From positions 11,470,001 to 11,534,000 of the forward strand of contig OX637293.1 of the NCBI GenBank assembly GCA_951799445.1: DNA of 64,000 nt. The letters run 5' to 3'. The notes beneath the pieces were generated by a model. It was not told the DNA's origin and made no database searches. It saw nothing but the letters and a program-made list of their open reading frames with translations. Source of the DNA: Pseudisothecium myosuroides (Eukaryota > Streptophyta > Bryopsida > Hypnales > Lembophyllaceae). Position 1 is the first letter of the stretch. Each line of letters opens with the position of its first letter. Positions 10,121-19,600 of the stretch are shown piece after piece. The translations under genes were made by a program, and so were the position numbers.

Positions 10121-11117
10121 CTGCGCAGAGAAAAAACCACGCAAGGTTGCAGTTATTTACATGTGCATCGGCATTCGCAAATACAGGGTCCGACAGGCTA
10201 CAAGTACAACTTCGACCCTTCAACGCCACTTCATAACAACTTCAACACGACATGGGTGCGACTTCACCGCGACTCCGCGGCTGCTGTCACTACAACTCAT
10301 TAGCGACTTCAACACGACTTGGTTGAGACTTCATGGCGTCGATGCCCATGTCGCAGTCATCCATGTCAACTTTGCGCACCCACAATGCATACGTTTAGAA
10401 CACATGTAGCCAAGCAGCCAAAGAAACGAAAGCGGATAATCTCCTGTGTTGTAATTTCGGTGCAAAGGGAGTACCTCCCAGTGCACCCTGCTTTACTTGC
10501 AGATCTGGAACATCGTTAATCCAAACACTTTGCAACACTTTTGAAATACTCTTACTCTATAAGATAAATATGCTTCAATATGTCAATTTCACACATGCTC
10601 TTGCACAGACTACGGATTCACATCTAGGTTAATTCCTCCCTTCTGCCTCAGCCCACTCGCACAGCAAGCACTCTTGATCTTCATGTCGCATCCTCTTCAT
10701 GTGGGTTCGCTTCCCCGTATGAAGTTAAGTTTCACTGCAATTTTCTACCAACAATTTTTGTGCAAGCAAGTGCAAATAGGCAATTACTAAAGCTCATCAG
10801 GTCATTACATGCACATAATGACCATGGAACTAATACGGCAGAGTGTCCTTCATCACAAGAACTCAAGAAAGCCAGAGAAAGGAAATCCCTCCAAAATCCA
10901 CTTGGCCAAGAGTGAATAAGGAAGACTAGGACCTAAGATCCCATTTCCAGGGGTCTTGCACTAAACTAGACTAAGCAAAGACCGCAGCCACTTCCTGTCC
11001 TAATATGGACCAGCCTCCAAGAACAAGAACTGAGTTTTACAAAGCCGAGATTGACACAAACACGCACAAGAAACACTTTAGGAGAGTATGCTAGGAATGC
11101 GTGCGGAGTGGACTTAC
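10121..11117 (-). other. Intron 4 of the TNP1-like gene, with GACTTC-type repeats
   Basis: Between donor CCT|GTAAGT (exon 4) and acceptor CTCTGCGCAG (exon 5), both phase 0. The part at 10195-10335 is dense in CAACTTC, CGACTTC and ACGACTT words, resembling the subterminal motifs of this element. No other coding signal was seen. Confidence 0.5.
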
Positions 11118-11201
11118 AGGAGGCGCAGGTGTGACGCCAGCGCTTGCCCGCATGCCCTCCGCCAGTTCGGTGATCCCCGGACTGGTTGACAGCCCCTCTT
11201 T
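11118..11201 (-). CDS. Exon 4 of the TNP1-like gene (28 codons)
   Basis: An 84-nt phase-0 exon from acceptor CATTTTGCAG to donor CCT|GTAAGT. It reads KEGLSTSPGITELAEGMRAS and on to TPAPP. It joins in frame with exon 3 (ending at codon GTG before GTAAGC) and exon 5 (starting AGT GGC). No domain of its own; it extends the linker after the Transposase_24-like domain. Confidence 0.6.
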
Positions 11202-11357
11202 CTGCAAAATGGCCGGCAAACAGTCCGGGCGCACAGTTAAAGCCAGAGGACCTTCTTGACAGCAATGGACATGGAGAAGACATGATAAGAGACTTACATG
11301 ACGGACACAATGGACACAAGCACAAATGCATGAATGGGAAGGAAGAAGGATGCTTAC

Positions 11358-12196
11358 CACTTGCGCTTCCACGCCTACTTTCCCTTTCCGTCCTTCTACA
11401 CTGCAGTGCTTCACGCTGTGGCGGGCAGCAGTCATCTTCTGGGACTTTAGTTTCTGAGCATCCGTATTCCAATAGGCAATCAAGCGTTCCCACTGGGCAT
11501 CGTCAGTTATGTGCATAGGAGTCTCTTTGTGGCCCAGATTGTACCGCGTCTTCAAGCGAGATCTCTCGCCTTTCATGTACCTTGTGACCGCACTACGGAA
11601 CCCAGCCATGCTCATCGGATTACCCACATACTCAAACTCGTTGTCCAGTGCTTCCCGGAGTTTAACCAACGTGTGAGGCTTGTGCTTTGACCATGACACC
11701 ACGCTCATATCCAAAATCTTTGGGGTGAATTTCCTAATTGCCTCGTCCCAAGCATTCTTCCCTTCACAACCGGCATCTACCTCGCCACCGTCCTGGACGT
11801 ACACAAAATTGGGCTTGGCAGAAGTCCTGGAGCGCTCTTGACTCCCCAGCTCGTAGGCAGTGCGCTTTTTCCTTCGCCCACCTCGGTCCCCGACGCCACT
11901 TCCCCCGTCACTTGCTGGCCGCGCACCCTCGTAAGGTGCTGGCGGACCCGCAGGCCAAGGCGCTGATGTCTGGCTGGGCTGCTGCGGCATCCACTGGCCG
12001 GGGAACCACGACCATCCTGGCGGGCAAGACCCCGCAGGCGCGGCTGTGGATTGCGTGGGAGGATTGACCCCTCCTTGGACCTTTGCGGGCGATCTCGCTG
12101 TCGGATCCGTTCTTGCTCGCTTCTTCCGACGGTCCACCAATGGCTCCTCAACCTCCAGGTCCTCATCGCTGGAGTCGAACACTGCATTGTTGGCCT
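11358..12196 (-). CDS. Exon 3: Transposase_24-like (Ptta/En/Spm) domain
   Basis: An 839-nt exon from acceptor TTTGTCTGTGCAG to donor GTG|GTAAGC. The first 30 residues are acidic then basic (DSSDEDLEVEEPL, DRRKKRAR), followed by a Pro/Trp/Gly-rich stretch (WSWFPGQWMPQQ) and a basic patch (GGRRKKR). From about residue 148 of the exon it reads NAWDEAIRKFTPKILDMS, later FRSAVTRYMKGERSRLKTRY, QWERLIAYWNTDAQKLKS and ARHSVKHC. The last block matches the W-x-x-L-x-x-Y-W ... K/S ... R ... H pattern of the plant transposase Ptta/En/Spm family, the TNPA-like accessory protein of CACTA elements that binds subterminal repeats. Confidence 0.65.
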
Positions 12197-12612
12197 CTGC
12201 ACAGACAAAGGAACCCAACGTGAAGAGCTGTTCTTTGGAGAAGGTGTGCAATACAAGCTTGCTGGGGCCAATAGAAGCTCGTCAACACAAGGACGCTTTC
12301 ACCCCACCAGCTTAGGGACATCACCAACTCATTCAGCGCCAACAAGACAATGCCTGAACCCGCAAAACAAATAGAAATCGTGTAGACAAACATTGCCCTA
12401 TGATCAAGGCCCACCAGATTCCACAAAACATACAGCATGGCGGCCTCCTGGACTTTCAAAAATTTCATGAAGCCCACGCGCGATGAAAGTGACGGATCCC
12501 TAAAACCCTAATCCTTCAGCGAGAAAGCGTTCTGGCGAATTACCTGCCCCACGCGACTCTCCCTTCGATTGCTGGCGAACATGGTTACAAGCAAGTGCTA
12601 AATTCATCATAC

Positions 12613-12842
12613 CTGCTGCGATTGCCTCTTCATCGGACTCCGTGGCCTCGGAGGAGGAGTCGCGCTCGCTGGACATCCCTGCTGCGCCCGCAGATCCTTC
12701 TTTGCGCTCACGAGGTGTGCGCTTCCTCCGTCCGCTCCGTCCTCGGAGTCCTCGCTGCCTTGCACTCCTTCGCAGTCCCTCACGCCCTCCTCTCGCGGTT
12801 TTAGACTTCTGTGGCTTCTCCGCTGGCGCTTTCTCCCGATCC
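12613..12842 (-). CDS. Exon 2 of the TNP1-like gene (basic/acidic region)
   Basis: A 230-nt exon from acceptor GCGTCACAG to donor GCAG|GTATGA. It reads DREKAPAEKPQKSK, an Arg/Gly-rich stretch, then MSSERDSSSEATESDEEAIA. The split codon G|AG restores Glu at the junction with exon 3. Likely a nuclear-localisation and acidic tail segment. Alternative frames over the same DNA are open but do not splice in phase. Confidence 0.55.
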
Positions 12843-13484
12843 CTGTGACGCAGAGTTCCAAGCGAGCGGACTGAGGGACAATCGCAAGGAGCCAACACCG
12901 TCAACCGCCCATCCCACAAAGTAATGGCGACGACGCTCCGCAAGGCAGCACAATCGCAGCGAAACAAAAGAGAATTGAAGTTAGGGTTGCGCCTGGGGAA
13001 AAGAGAAGGGAAGGTGCGAGGTGATACACGTGGCCGGCAGCCCATCCACACCCGGTAAATGCTGCACTTTTTTGGCGGCCACACTGCCAAAATAGTGGCA
13101 CACAACTCCACAGTGACTCATGAACGTCTCTTAGGGGCCACAAAGCCTTCACAGCAACTGTGAAACAACTTCCACGCGACTGCTCATCTCTTCCCTTGTA
13201 GTCTTCCGTGATTTAAAAATAAGAATTGCACTATAAACCCTACCGCGGCGCGTAAACGTACTGGACAAAGGATCTAAGCGCTCACGGACGTGAGGAAGGA
13301 AAACACGCATGACACAAAATTCAACCGTGGAGACAACGTAGACAAAACAACGTGCATGGCCGGCGGTTTCAGCATTTGCAACTTTGGCCTGTCAGGTCGT
13401 GGGGCCATGCATGGCGATGCAGCATGAAGAGGGCACGAACTTCCAGACAAAGGACAACGGTAACTCAAAAGAGAAATAACTCAC

Positions 13485-13603
13485 AGTACTTTTTTGGCAA
13501 GAAGGACCGACTCCATCCTCTTCTGGTTCTCCGCCACCCGCGCGTCTCTGCGCAGCTCGTACTCACTCCGAGGATGTGGCAGGCTAGACGCTGGCGAGTC
13601 CAT
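13485..13603 (-). CDS. Exon 1 of the TNP1-like gene
   Basis: It starts at ATG 13603 and ends at a consensus donor (CT|GTGAGT). The peptide is MDSPASSLPHPRSEYELRRD, continuing ARVAENQKRMESVLLAKKV. The Y-E-x-R-R-x-x-R-x-A-E-N-x-x-R-M heptad-like string is an N-terminal helix of a kind I have seen in plant transposon-related proteins. The frame is open upstream of this ATG to about 13711, so an earlier start is possible. Phase 2 at the donor matches exon 2. Confidence 0.55.
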
Positions 13604-14897
13604 TTTCACAGACGTCCTGGAAAGACTCCTGCGCCGTGGAAGATCTTGTTGTTCCGCAGGCTGGACTCTGTTAGCACGCCAGTCGCCTCCGATTCTCACA
13701 CTCTTCAGCAAGGAGGGCGGTCACGCATTCATCAAGAGCGATGCAGCGGAGCTTCACAAGATTGGAGAAATTGAAAGAAGCCTGAGGAACTGCCTCCCCC
13801 TTCGATCCAAGGTGCGTTTGGTTGAATGCAGTCATTGAAGAGAAGTAGTGGGCATGATAGAGCGGCTAGGATTTGGCGGCTGGCAATAAATTTCGAAATG
13901 GGGCAATTACTGGCATTCGGCGTCTGATTAGACTTCCGTCGTTTTGTGACGATCTTCCCCTGATTTTGCAATCCCTGCGGTACATGACAATCCAATGATT
14001 GGCAGATTGAGAAATTACTAGGCCTAACACCGTTGAGGCGGTCTTGGACATGTAATTAGGGTCGCCAACTTCTAGTCCTCAGTATCATCCCGTCCGAGGC
14101 GGCGCAAACGTGATCGGGTGCCCTTGTTACTCCTAAACAACTTGTAGAAGTCATGTTCAAGTCACAACATCGGTCCAGTGACTACGTAGTCACTCATGAC
14201 AGTCACTTGGAAGTTGCATACTGTCGTTTCCTGAGACTGACATGATGGAAGCCTGGGTTTCTCCCCTTCTCGAAATTCAAATGTGCATTTTCCAAAAAGA
14301 CAAGAAGAAAGCTTCCAAGGGAGATTTCCGTCTACAACCTCAAGAACTATAGGTTTTCCACATAAGTGAATTCACTGCTTCCTTGTCCGATAGCTAAGTA
14401 TCCACGCTCATTGCTCCATGGAAGGCGCACAACCATCGCTCAAGCTTCTGTTCATAACGATTCGCATGAAACTTAATTTTTACCACGTACCTATGTATGC
14501 AATACAGAAATTACTGTGAAATGTGACAGGGTTCCTCGAAGGTGGGGAAGCAGTGGGCCTGTCACCTACATTGACCTTCAGATTCAGATGACTAATTGTC
14601 TTCATGTTTCTGAAACAGGAGTCTCTTAGAAGGGAAATTTGACGAAGTTAGCGTTGTGTCTGACAAGTATGGAGGGTGACTAACGACAGCAAGCGGAATC
14701 AAGCATACAGCACCTTCATCTTCTTAGACGGTGAGTTTTTTCAGGTCAGACCTGTGCGAATTTGGTATCGTCTGGCCACGTTTGTTGAGGACGCAGGTAC
14801 TGGACAAAGAAGACCCAGATTTTGAGATTGGAGAAGGCAGAAGCCCTATCCAAAGTATCAATTTTTTTTCCTCATTATTCCACGCGCACCCCCTCCC
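13604..14897. other. Upstream flank of the TNP1-like gene; subterminal-like motifs at 14130-14245
   Basis: No gene seen. GTGACT/AGTCAC words cluster at 14130-14245 (including the near-palindrome AGTGACTACGTAGTCACT), consistent with the opposite subterminal region of the CACTA element. No CACTA terminus could be located beyond it. Confidence 0.45.
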
Positions 14898-15190
14898 CTC
14901 CCATAGACTCCCACTTCCATGTGCTTTCCACCTTATTTTGTTTTCTAAGGACATGAGTACTTAGAACATAGCTTTCAAGGGCTCACCATGCATGAATTGA
15001 ATCCCTATATGTGTCAATTATCCTCTTTTTTTTAGTTCCCTTTTTTTTTTGGCCCACCCCCCCTCCCATAGACTCCCACTTCCATGTGCTTTCCACCTTA
15101 TTTTGTTTTCTAAGGACATGAGTACTTAGAACATAGCTTTGGAGGGCTCACCATGCATGAATTGAATCCCTACATGTGTCAATTACCCTT
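14898..15190. repeat. 165-bp tandem duplication, about 1.8 copies
   Basis: A block starting CTCCCATAGACTCCCACTTC at 14898 recurs at 15063 with few differences and runs through TGCATGAATTGAATCCC to TGTGTCAATTA. The copies are separated by a poly-T/poly-C tract. Non-coding. Confidence 0.85.
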
Positions 15191-15688
15191 TAAGGCCATA
15201 TTCGTTAAATTGAGACAAAATGGTCATTTTGAGACTTTGAAATGAAGGGTGCCAAGCTCCATTGCCTTAGTAGAGTTCGAACCAAAGATAAATAGAACAT
15301 GTCCAAGACCGAGGATAGAAGTTTTCAAGTGCATTTCCCTTTCTGATTTGGAAAGAGCGAGCATGAATGCATGAACACATAAAAACAAGATAAAAAATCC
15401 TTCACACTACGTGCCACGTACTCCACAAATAGAAAAGAGAGTGAATTTACAGTCAATAACCTCAACAGTCTGAGTACAAAAAGAGTGTGTAAGTCTTGCT
15501 CACAAAGTCATGTGCACTCAATGAATTATAAATGCTGAATTCCTAAGATCTTTGTAGAAACGAAGAGGCTTACTGTACATGAAGCACTCTACTTTTCTAA
15601 GTCATATTTTTGTATGTTTTTATTTACCATGCTATTTATAGTAAGAGAGACTCGGAGGCCAAGGGCTTTTGAAACTGTTCACTGTGGC
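15191..15688. other. Non-coding stretch downstream of the ParB-like gene
   Basis: No ORF, repeat or RNA gene recognised. It probably holds the 3' UTR of the minus-strand gene ending at 15689. Confidence 0.4.
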
Positions 15689-16600
15689 CTAAGTTTCGCT
15701 ATTCGCTTTACAATTGCTTTTGGCTGCCTCCAATGCTTTCTGCTTATCGCGGGCTCTGAAGATATCCTCGCGCCGAGAGGGATATTGTGTATACCGATAG
15801 TCCGGCAAACCTCCGAAGTCGGCACTGTGAGATCCACTGTCCTTAGACTTCCTCTTCCCAGTGCTTCCCGAAACCTCGGAGGTCAAAGCAGATTTAAACC
15901 CTCGAGGAGGCGGCCTCGGCAGCGTACTATCCACATTGTTTATGTACGAACGTCCAGATCCGGTTGACTTTGAGTCCAAAGACCGTCGATGGTCTCGACG
16001 ATACCTCTGACTATGTATACTGTCGGCAGAGGGCAAGCGCCTCACGCCCACTGACAACGACGGGCGAGACTGATTATCCTCGGGGCGAAGAAACCGAGGC
16101 GACGCCGACGGACCGAGATGTGCCGACCTGCGCTGCCCCCCTAAGGCAGACGCTGCCTCCCTGCCACTCATATAAACGGCCCGACGTGCGGGCTGGGCCG
16201 GAACATCATCTTCGAGACGAGGATCAGCCACAGGTGCGCGAAGCGGGAGATCCAGTTTCCGGTTTGTTCCCGGTTCCACCCGCGGCGTTGGCGAAAAAGA
16301 TCCTCCTCGAGCCGAAGAGACTGGTTTCAACGGGGACGGCGAGCAGATTGGAGTGCGAGGCGGTCCTCGACTCGGGGGGCTATCCACGACGCCGTCCTCT
16401 ACATTGCCTTTTGAGAAGTCGACGGCCATGGAGGCAGCGTCGTCAGCGGTGCGCATCAAGTACGGTCCCGTATCTACAGACGGCCTGGTACTCCCCTTCG
16501 TAGATTCGGAGGTCACAGAAAGAGATTTCACCGATCCGGAAAGCAGGCTCCTTGTCAATCTTTGCCTTTCTGGTGGTTCAACGACAAGATCCCCTCCAAC
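15689..16600 (-). CDS. Exon 5: disordered Ser/Pro/Arg-rich C-terminal tail
   Basis: From acceptor TTTTCTTCTACAG the frame is open for 303 codons to a stop. It starts VGGDLVVEPPERQRLTRSLL and is rich in Ser, Pro and Arg throughout, with no recognisable domain. Repeated short strings PRLEDD, LRPEDN and SRREDI coincide exactly with copies of the 21-bp palindrome in the DNA (16206, 16074, 15762), all read in the same frame. The exon may belong to the upstream FCP1-like exon (phase-0 junction) or be a separate ORF. Confidence 0.5.
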   Translation of the reverse strand, partial: VGGDLVVEPPERQRLTRSLLSGSVKSLSVTSESTKGSTRPSVDTGPYLMRTADDAASMAVDFSKGNVEDGVVDSPPSRGPPRTPICSPSPLKPVSSARGGSFSPTPRVEPGTNRKLDLPLRAPVADPRLEDDVPAQPARRAVYMSGREAASALGGQRRSAHLGPSASPRFLRPEDNQSRPSLSVGVRRLPSADSIHSQRYRRDHRRSLDSKSTGSGRSYINNVDSTLPRPPPRGFKSALTSEVSGSTGKRKSKDSGSHSADFGGLPDYRYTQYPSRREDIFRARDKQKALEAAKSNCKANSET

Positions 16601-19600
16601 CTGTAGAAGAAAACCTTAAGGACTCACGTAGGAATAGTCTTCTATTAAAGGGCAACGGAATGCAGCACAAACACGAAGATAAGAAGCAGAGAAAACCGGC
16701 ATGAGAATTTCAGAAACACACAACAAGAATTATGATTTCAACTCCGAGCTTCATATATTATTTACAAATGAACAATATACACATAGAGTACCAAAAAAAT
16801 ACAATCCCAGTCCAAGCGGGTGCCCACAACAACATCTAGGTCCTATCCCGGGCTCTCTCTACGACTACATTCATGCCGGGCAGCTTGAATCGCGAGCCCA
16901 AGTTCTTCGCCGACTCTTGCATTCCTGCCAATATATGCCTAATGCTAACGTCCGACGCTGTAAGCGGCCTCGAGCCTATCCGGTGGGAATCCACGTACGC
17001 ACGCAATTGCCCCTTCTGACAATCTGAATCTAAACGCCGTAGCCAGGGAAGGAGGTTTGCCATGAGGTAGTCATCCTCCCGCTGGTCGTGATTCCAGGCC
17101 TTCAGGAAAATCGCGTTCCCGGTCTCATTACAAAGACTCTTCTCCGGCGTATCGTCTATGAGAAGAGTGTTATCCCTAGTGAACGTCGCCCCCTCCCCAC
17201 GCCCGTCAAAGAACTGCTCCGAGAGCACCTTCAACATGACTTGCTTGTGGCCCGCGGAGAGGAACTTCCCACGAGACAACTCAATCTTCCTGCAATGTGC
17301 TTGCCCTAAGATATCGTATGGGATTTTTGAACCCCTAAATATGTGGTCTGCGATGGGTTCCGCATTTGATTTGACCATCGAAGTCCAGACCACGACCCTA
17401 CTAGCGATCCGAAACACGTGTTGCAGGAATTCTTGCACGTTCGGCCGAGCGAACACCGCTTTGGGCCCAATTATTGTGGGAACTTCGTGGCATAGAACAT
17501 TGTCTTCGATCTGGTAGTGCTTCGACTTGAAGCTCTTGCCCTTGTGAACGGTATGACAGAGGACGCCGTTCAAGTCGAAGACAATGTTCATCCACTTTCG
17601 CGGGCGATCAGGCACTACAGGCGGGACATTCCGCGGCACAACCTCTCTCCGCTCCTCCGACCCTACCTGCTAAAAGCAAGACAACATAGAAATGGAGTTA
17701 CCTGTTTGAATGCAGAATCAGGCGAGCCAGACAACGGGTACGAGCATTGAATTCCACTAATCGATGGCTTGCTCCCGTTAGAAATTGTTTTCATTGCCAG
17801 TGGGCTGTGCAAACTTTTAAGAGTTGTGGGCTGAGAAAACAAAACATGGACAAAAGAATACAATTAGGCGGAGATGTATGAAATCGCAAAACGTGTATTA
17901 TATTTACAATGAGGACACAATACATTTGCAGAATGGCGCTCTCACATCAAGTGAAATAATATTACATGCGAAGTCTCACACTACACTACTCTCCGCAAAT
18001 CGCAGTCAGACAGTGTCCGTCAGCGTTGCACAATCAAGGGGTGATCTCGCCCTCCTGCCAAGAAGAATGAACACAAAATAAGTGTTGCATTGGAGGACGA
18101 AAGTGGCAAGGACAAACCACATGGGATTTCACGGACTCACACGATGTCATACGGGTTTGTAGAGGGTACCTCTACTGTTTTCCCCTGATGTCGCCCTTCA
18201 CCTTCCGCTGGAATATCCTGCGTAGCGTTTCCCTCTACCTCCTCCGGCACATTGTCATCTAAGTGGATCTCATCATCTCCGTAGTCCAATAACTGCTCCT
18301 CCACATTATGGTGAGGAACCGCGGCGTCACTGTCTTGCGCGGACGCTGGACAAGGAGGGAGATTTTCACGTGTAGGACAAGCCTCCACTCCCGCCAAAGG
18401 AGCACGGCGGGACGTTTCTGGAGGTGCACCAGAGGGAAGTGATTTATCTTCGCCCCGAGGATGAACCCTTCGCCCTGATCGTGGTGCCTTGGCAGCAGGC
18501 AAGGCACGAGTCTCCGGGACTACAACTTCCACTGCCGTCTGAACTTCAGGCCCCGAGATCTGTAGTTGGGAGGCAGGGGTGGAGGCAACGCAGTCTTCGG
18601 TGGGGAGAGGATCCTTTGAGACCGTATCCTCGCCTCGAGGATCCGTCAGACTGGTGACCAGATTCTGCACATTGTGTACCAGACCAGGTGCAGAGGCCGA
18701 GGGCAATGGTAAAGGTTGCGAGATAGTGAGTCCAACAACAGGTGCCGACTGCGTCGAACTCAAAATGGGATCGGCACGCTCAAAAAATGCCTTCATCTGT
18801 GCTTCCAACCTGTCGCACCTCTCCTGCGTTACCTTATTGCTCGCGTGGGCTTCAGCGATCAACCTGTCCTTTCTCGCCATCTCCTCCGCCAGCGCCTTCT
18901 TCCTCTCAGCCCTCCGCTCCTTTCGTTCGTCCACTTTGGTCCAGAACTGCTGTTCCAGTTTCACAGCGACTTTGGGAGAAACACCTACGAAGGTTGGCGC
19001 AACTGGAACAAGTGTTTCGTCGTCACTGTCCTTGTCGTCGTCGTCAGAGGATCGGGGATGCGCGTCCGTGTCGTACTCACTACAATTGATTTGATCACTG
19101 GGAATGTCTTCTCGAGTGATTACGGACTTCATCTTACGCGACTGCTTCAGAGGCACGGCTTCTTCGGATCCCGAAGAACCATTATCAGAGTCCTGTCTGT
19201 CATCACGTCTCTCCCGCAGTTGTGCCTGACGGCGGATTTCATCGAACTCTGTATCGGTCTCGATGTCCTCACCCACAGCGTCCGAAGGATCCTCTGCCCT
19301 TCGAGGAAGAGCCTCCCAACGCTCCATGTCCATGGCATTGCTGCCGTACTCATCTATCCCCTCCAATCCTTTTGCTGATTGTCTCCTAGGTTGGGCTGCC
19401 ACGAGGCCCGCTTCACCTTCATCTGACCCTTCTCGTCCGGGTGACTTAGGCGAGACAAGATTCTTAGCTAATGGGGGGGATACTGATGTGAGGAGCGGCG
19501 GCTCCAGATACAGAGGCCGAAGGTAATTTGCGGAGTAAATGGAATTTGAAAACATGAAGTCGTTCATGTCCATTGTCTCGGCGAAAGTTGCAACGTATCG

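Larger units (their letters stand above)
7163..13603 (-). pseudogene. TNP1/En-Spm-type transposon gene with embedded FCP1-like domain, multi-exon, two in-frame stops
   Basis: The gene model reads right to left: exon 1 13603-13485, exon 2 12842-12613, exon 3 12196-11358, exon 4 11201-11118, exon 5 10120-8521, exon 6 8426-8355, last exon 7429-7163. Junction phases of exons 1-5 match exactly (2, 1, 0, 0), which supports one protein. Order: basic/acidic N-terminus, Transposase_24-like (Ptta/En/Spm) domain, Pro/Ala-rich linker, FCP1/HAD-like domain, and a C-terminal domain like TNP1/Transposase_23 or DUF8039. Exon 5 contains TAG at 10058-10060 and TGA at 8558-8560 in an otherwise sensible frame, both explicable by C-to-T changes (CAG to TAG, CGA to TGA). 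Exon 6 leaves phase 1 while the last exon needs phase 0, so a small exon is missed or the frame is broken. No DDE (TNP2-type) transposase is visible. Confidence 0.6.

Noticed and set aside
13185..13196. CCCTTGTAGTC as the right CACTA terminus
   Set aside because: It ends TAGTC rather than TAGTG, lies inside an intron of the TNP1-like gene, and the flanking 3 bp do not match those at 6117-6119.
13840..13851. AGAAGTAGTGG as the right CACTA terminus
   Set aside because: Only the last five bases fit; the rest does not pair with the left end, and motif clusters continue further right.
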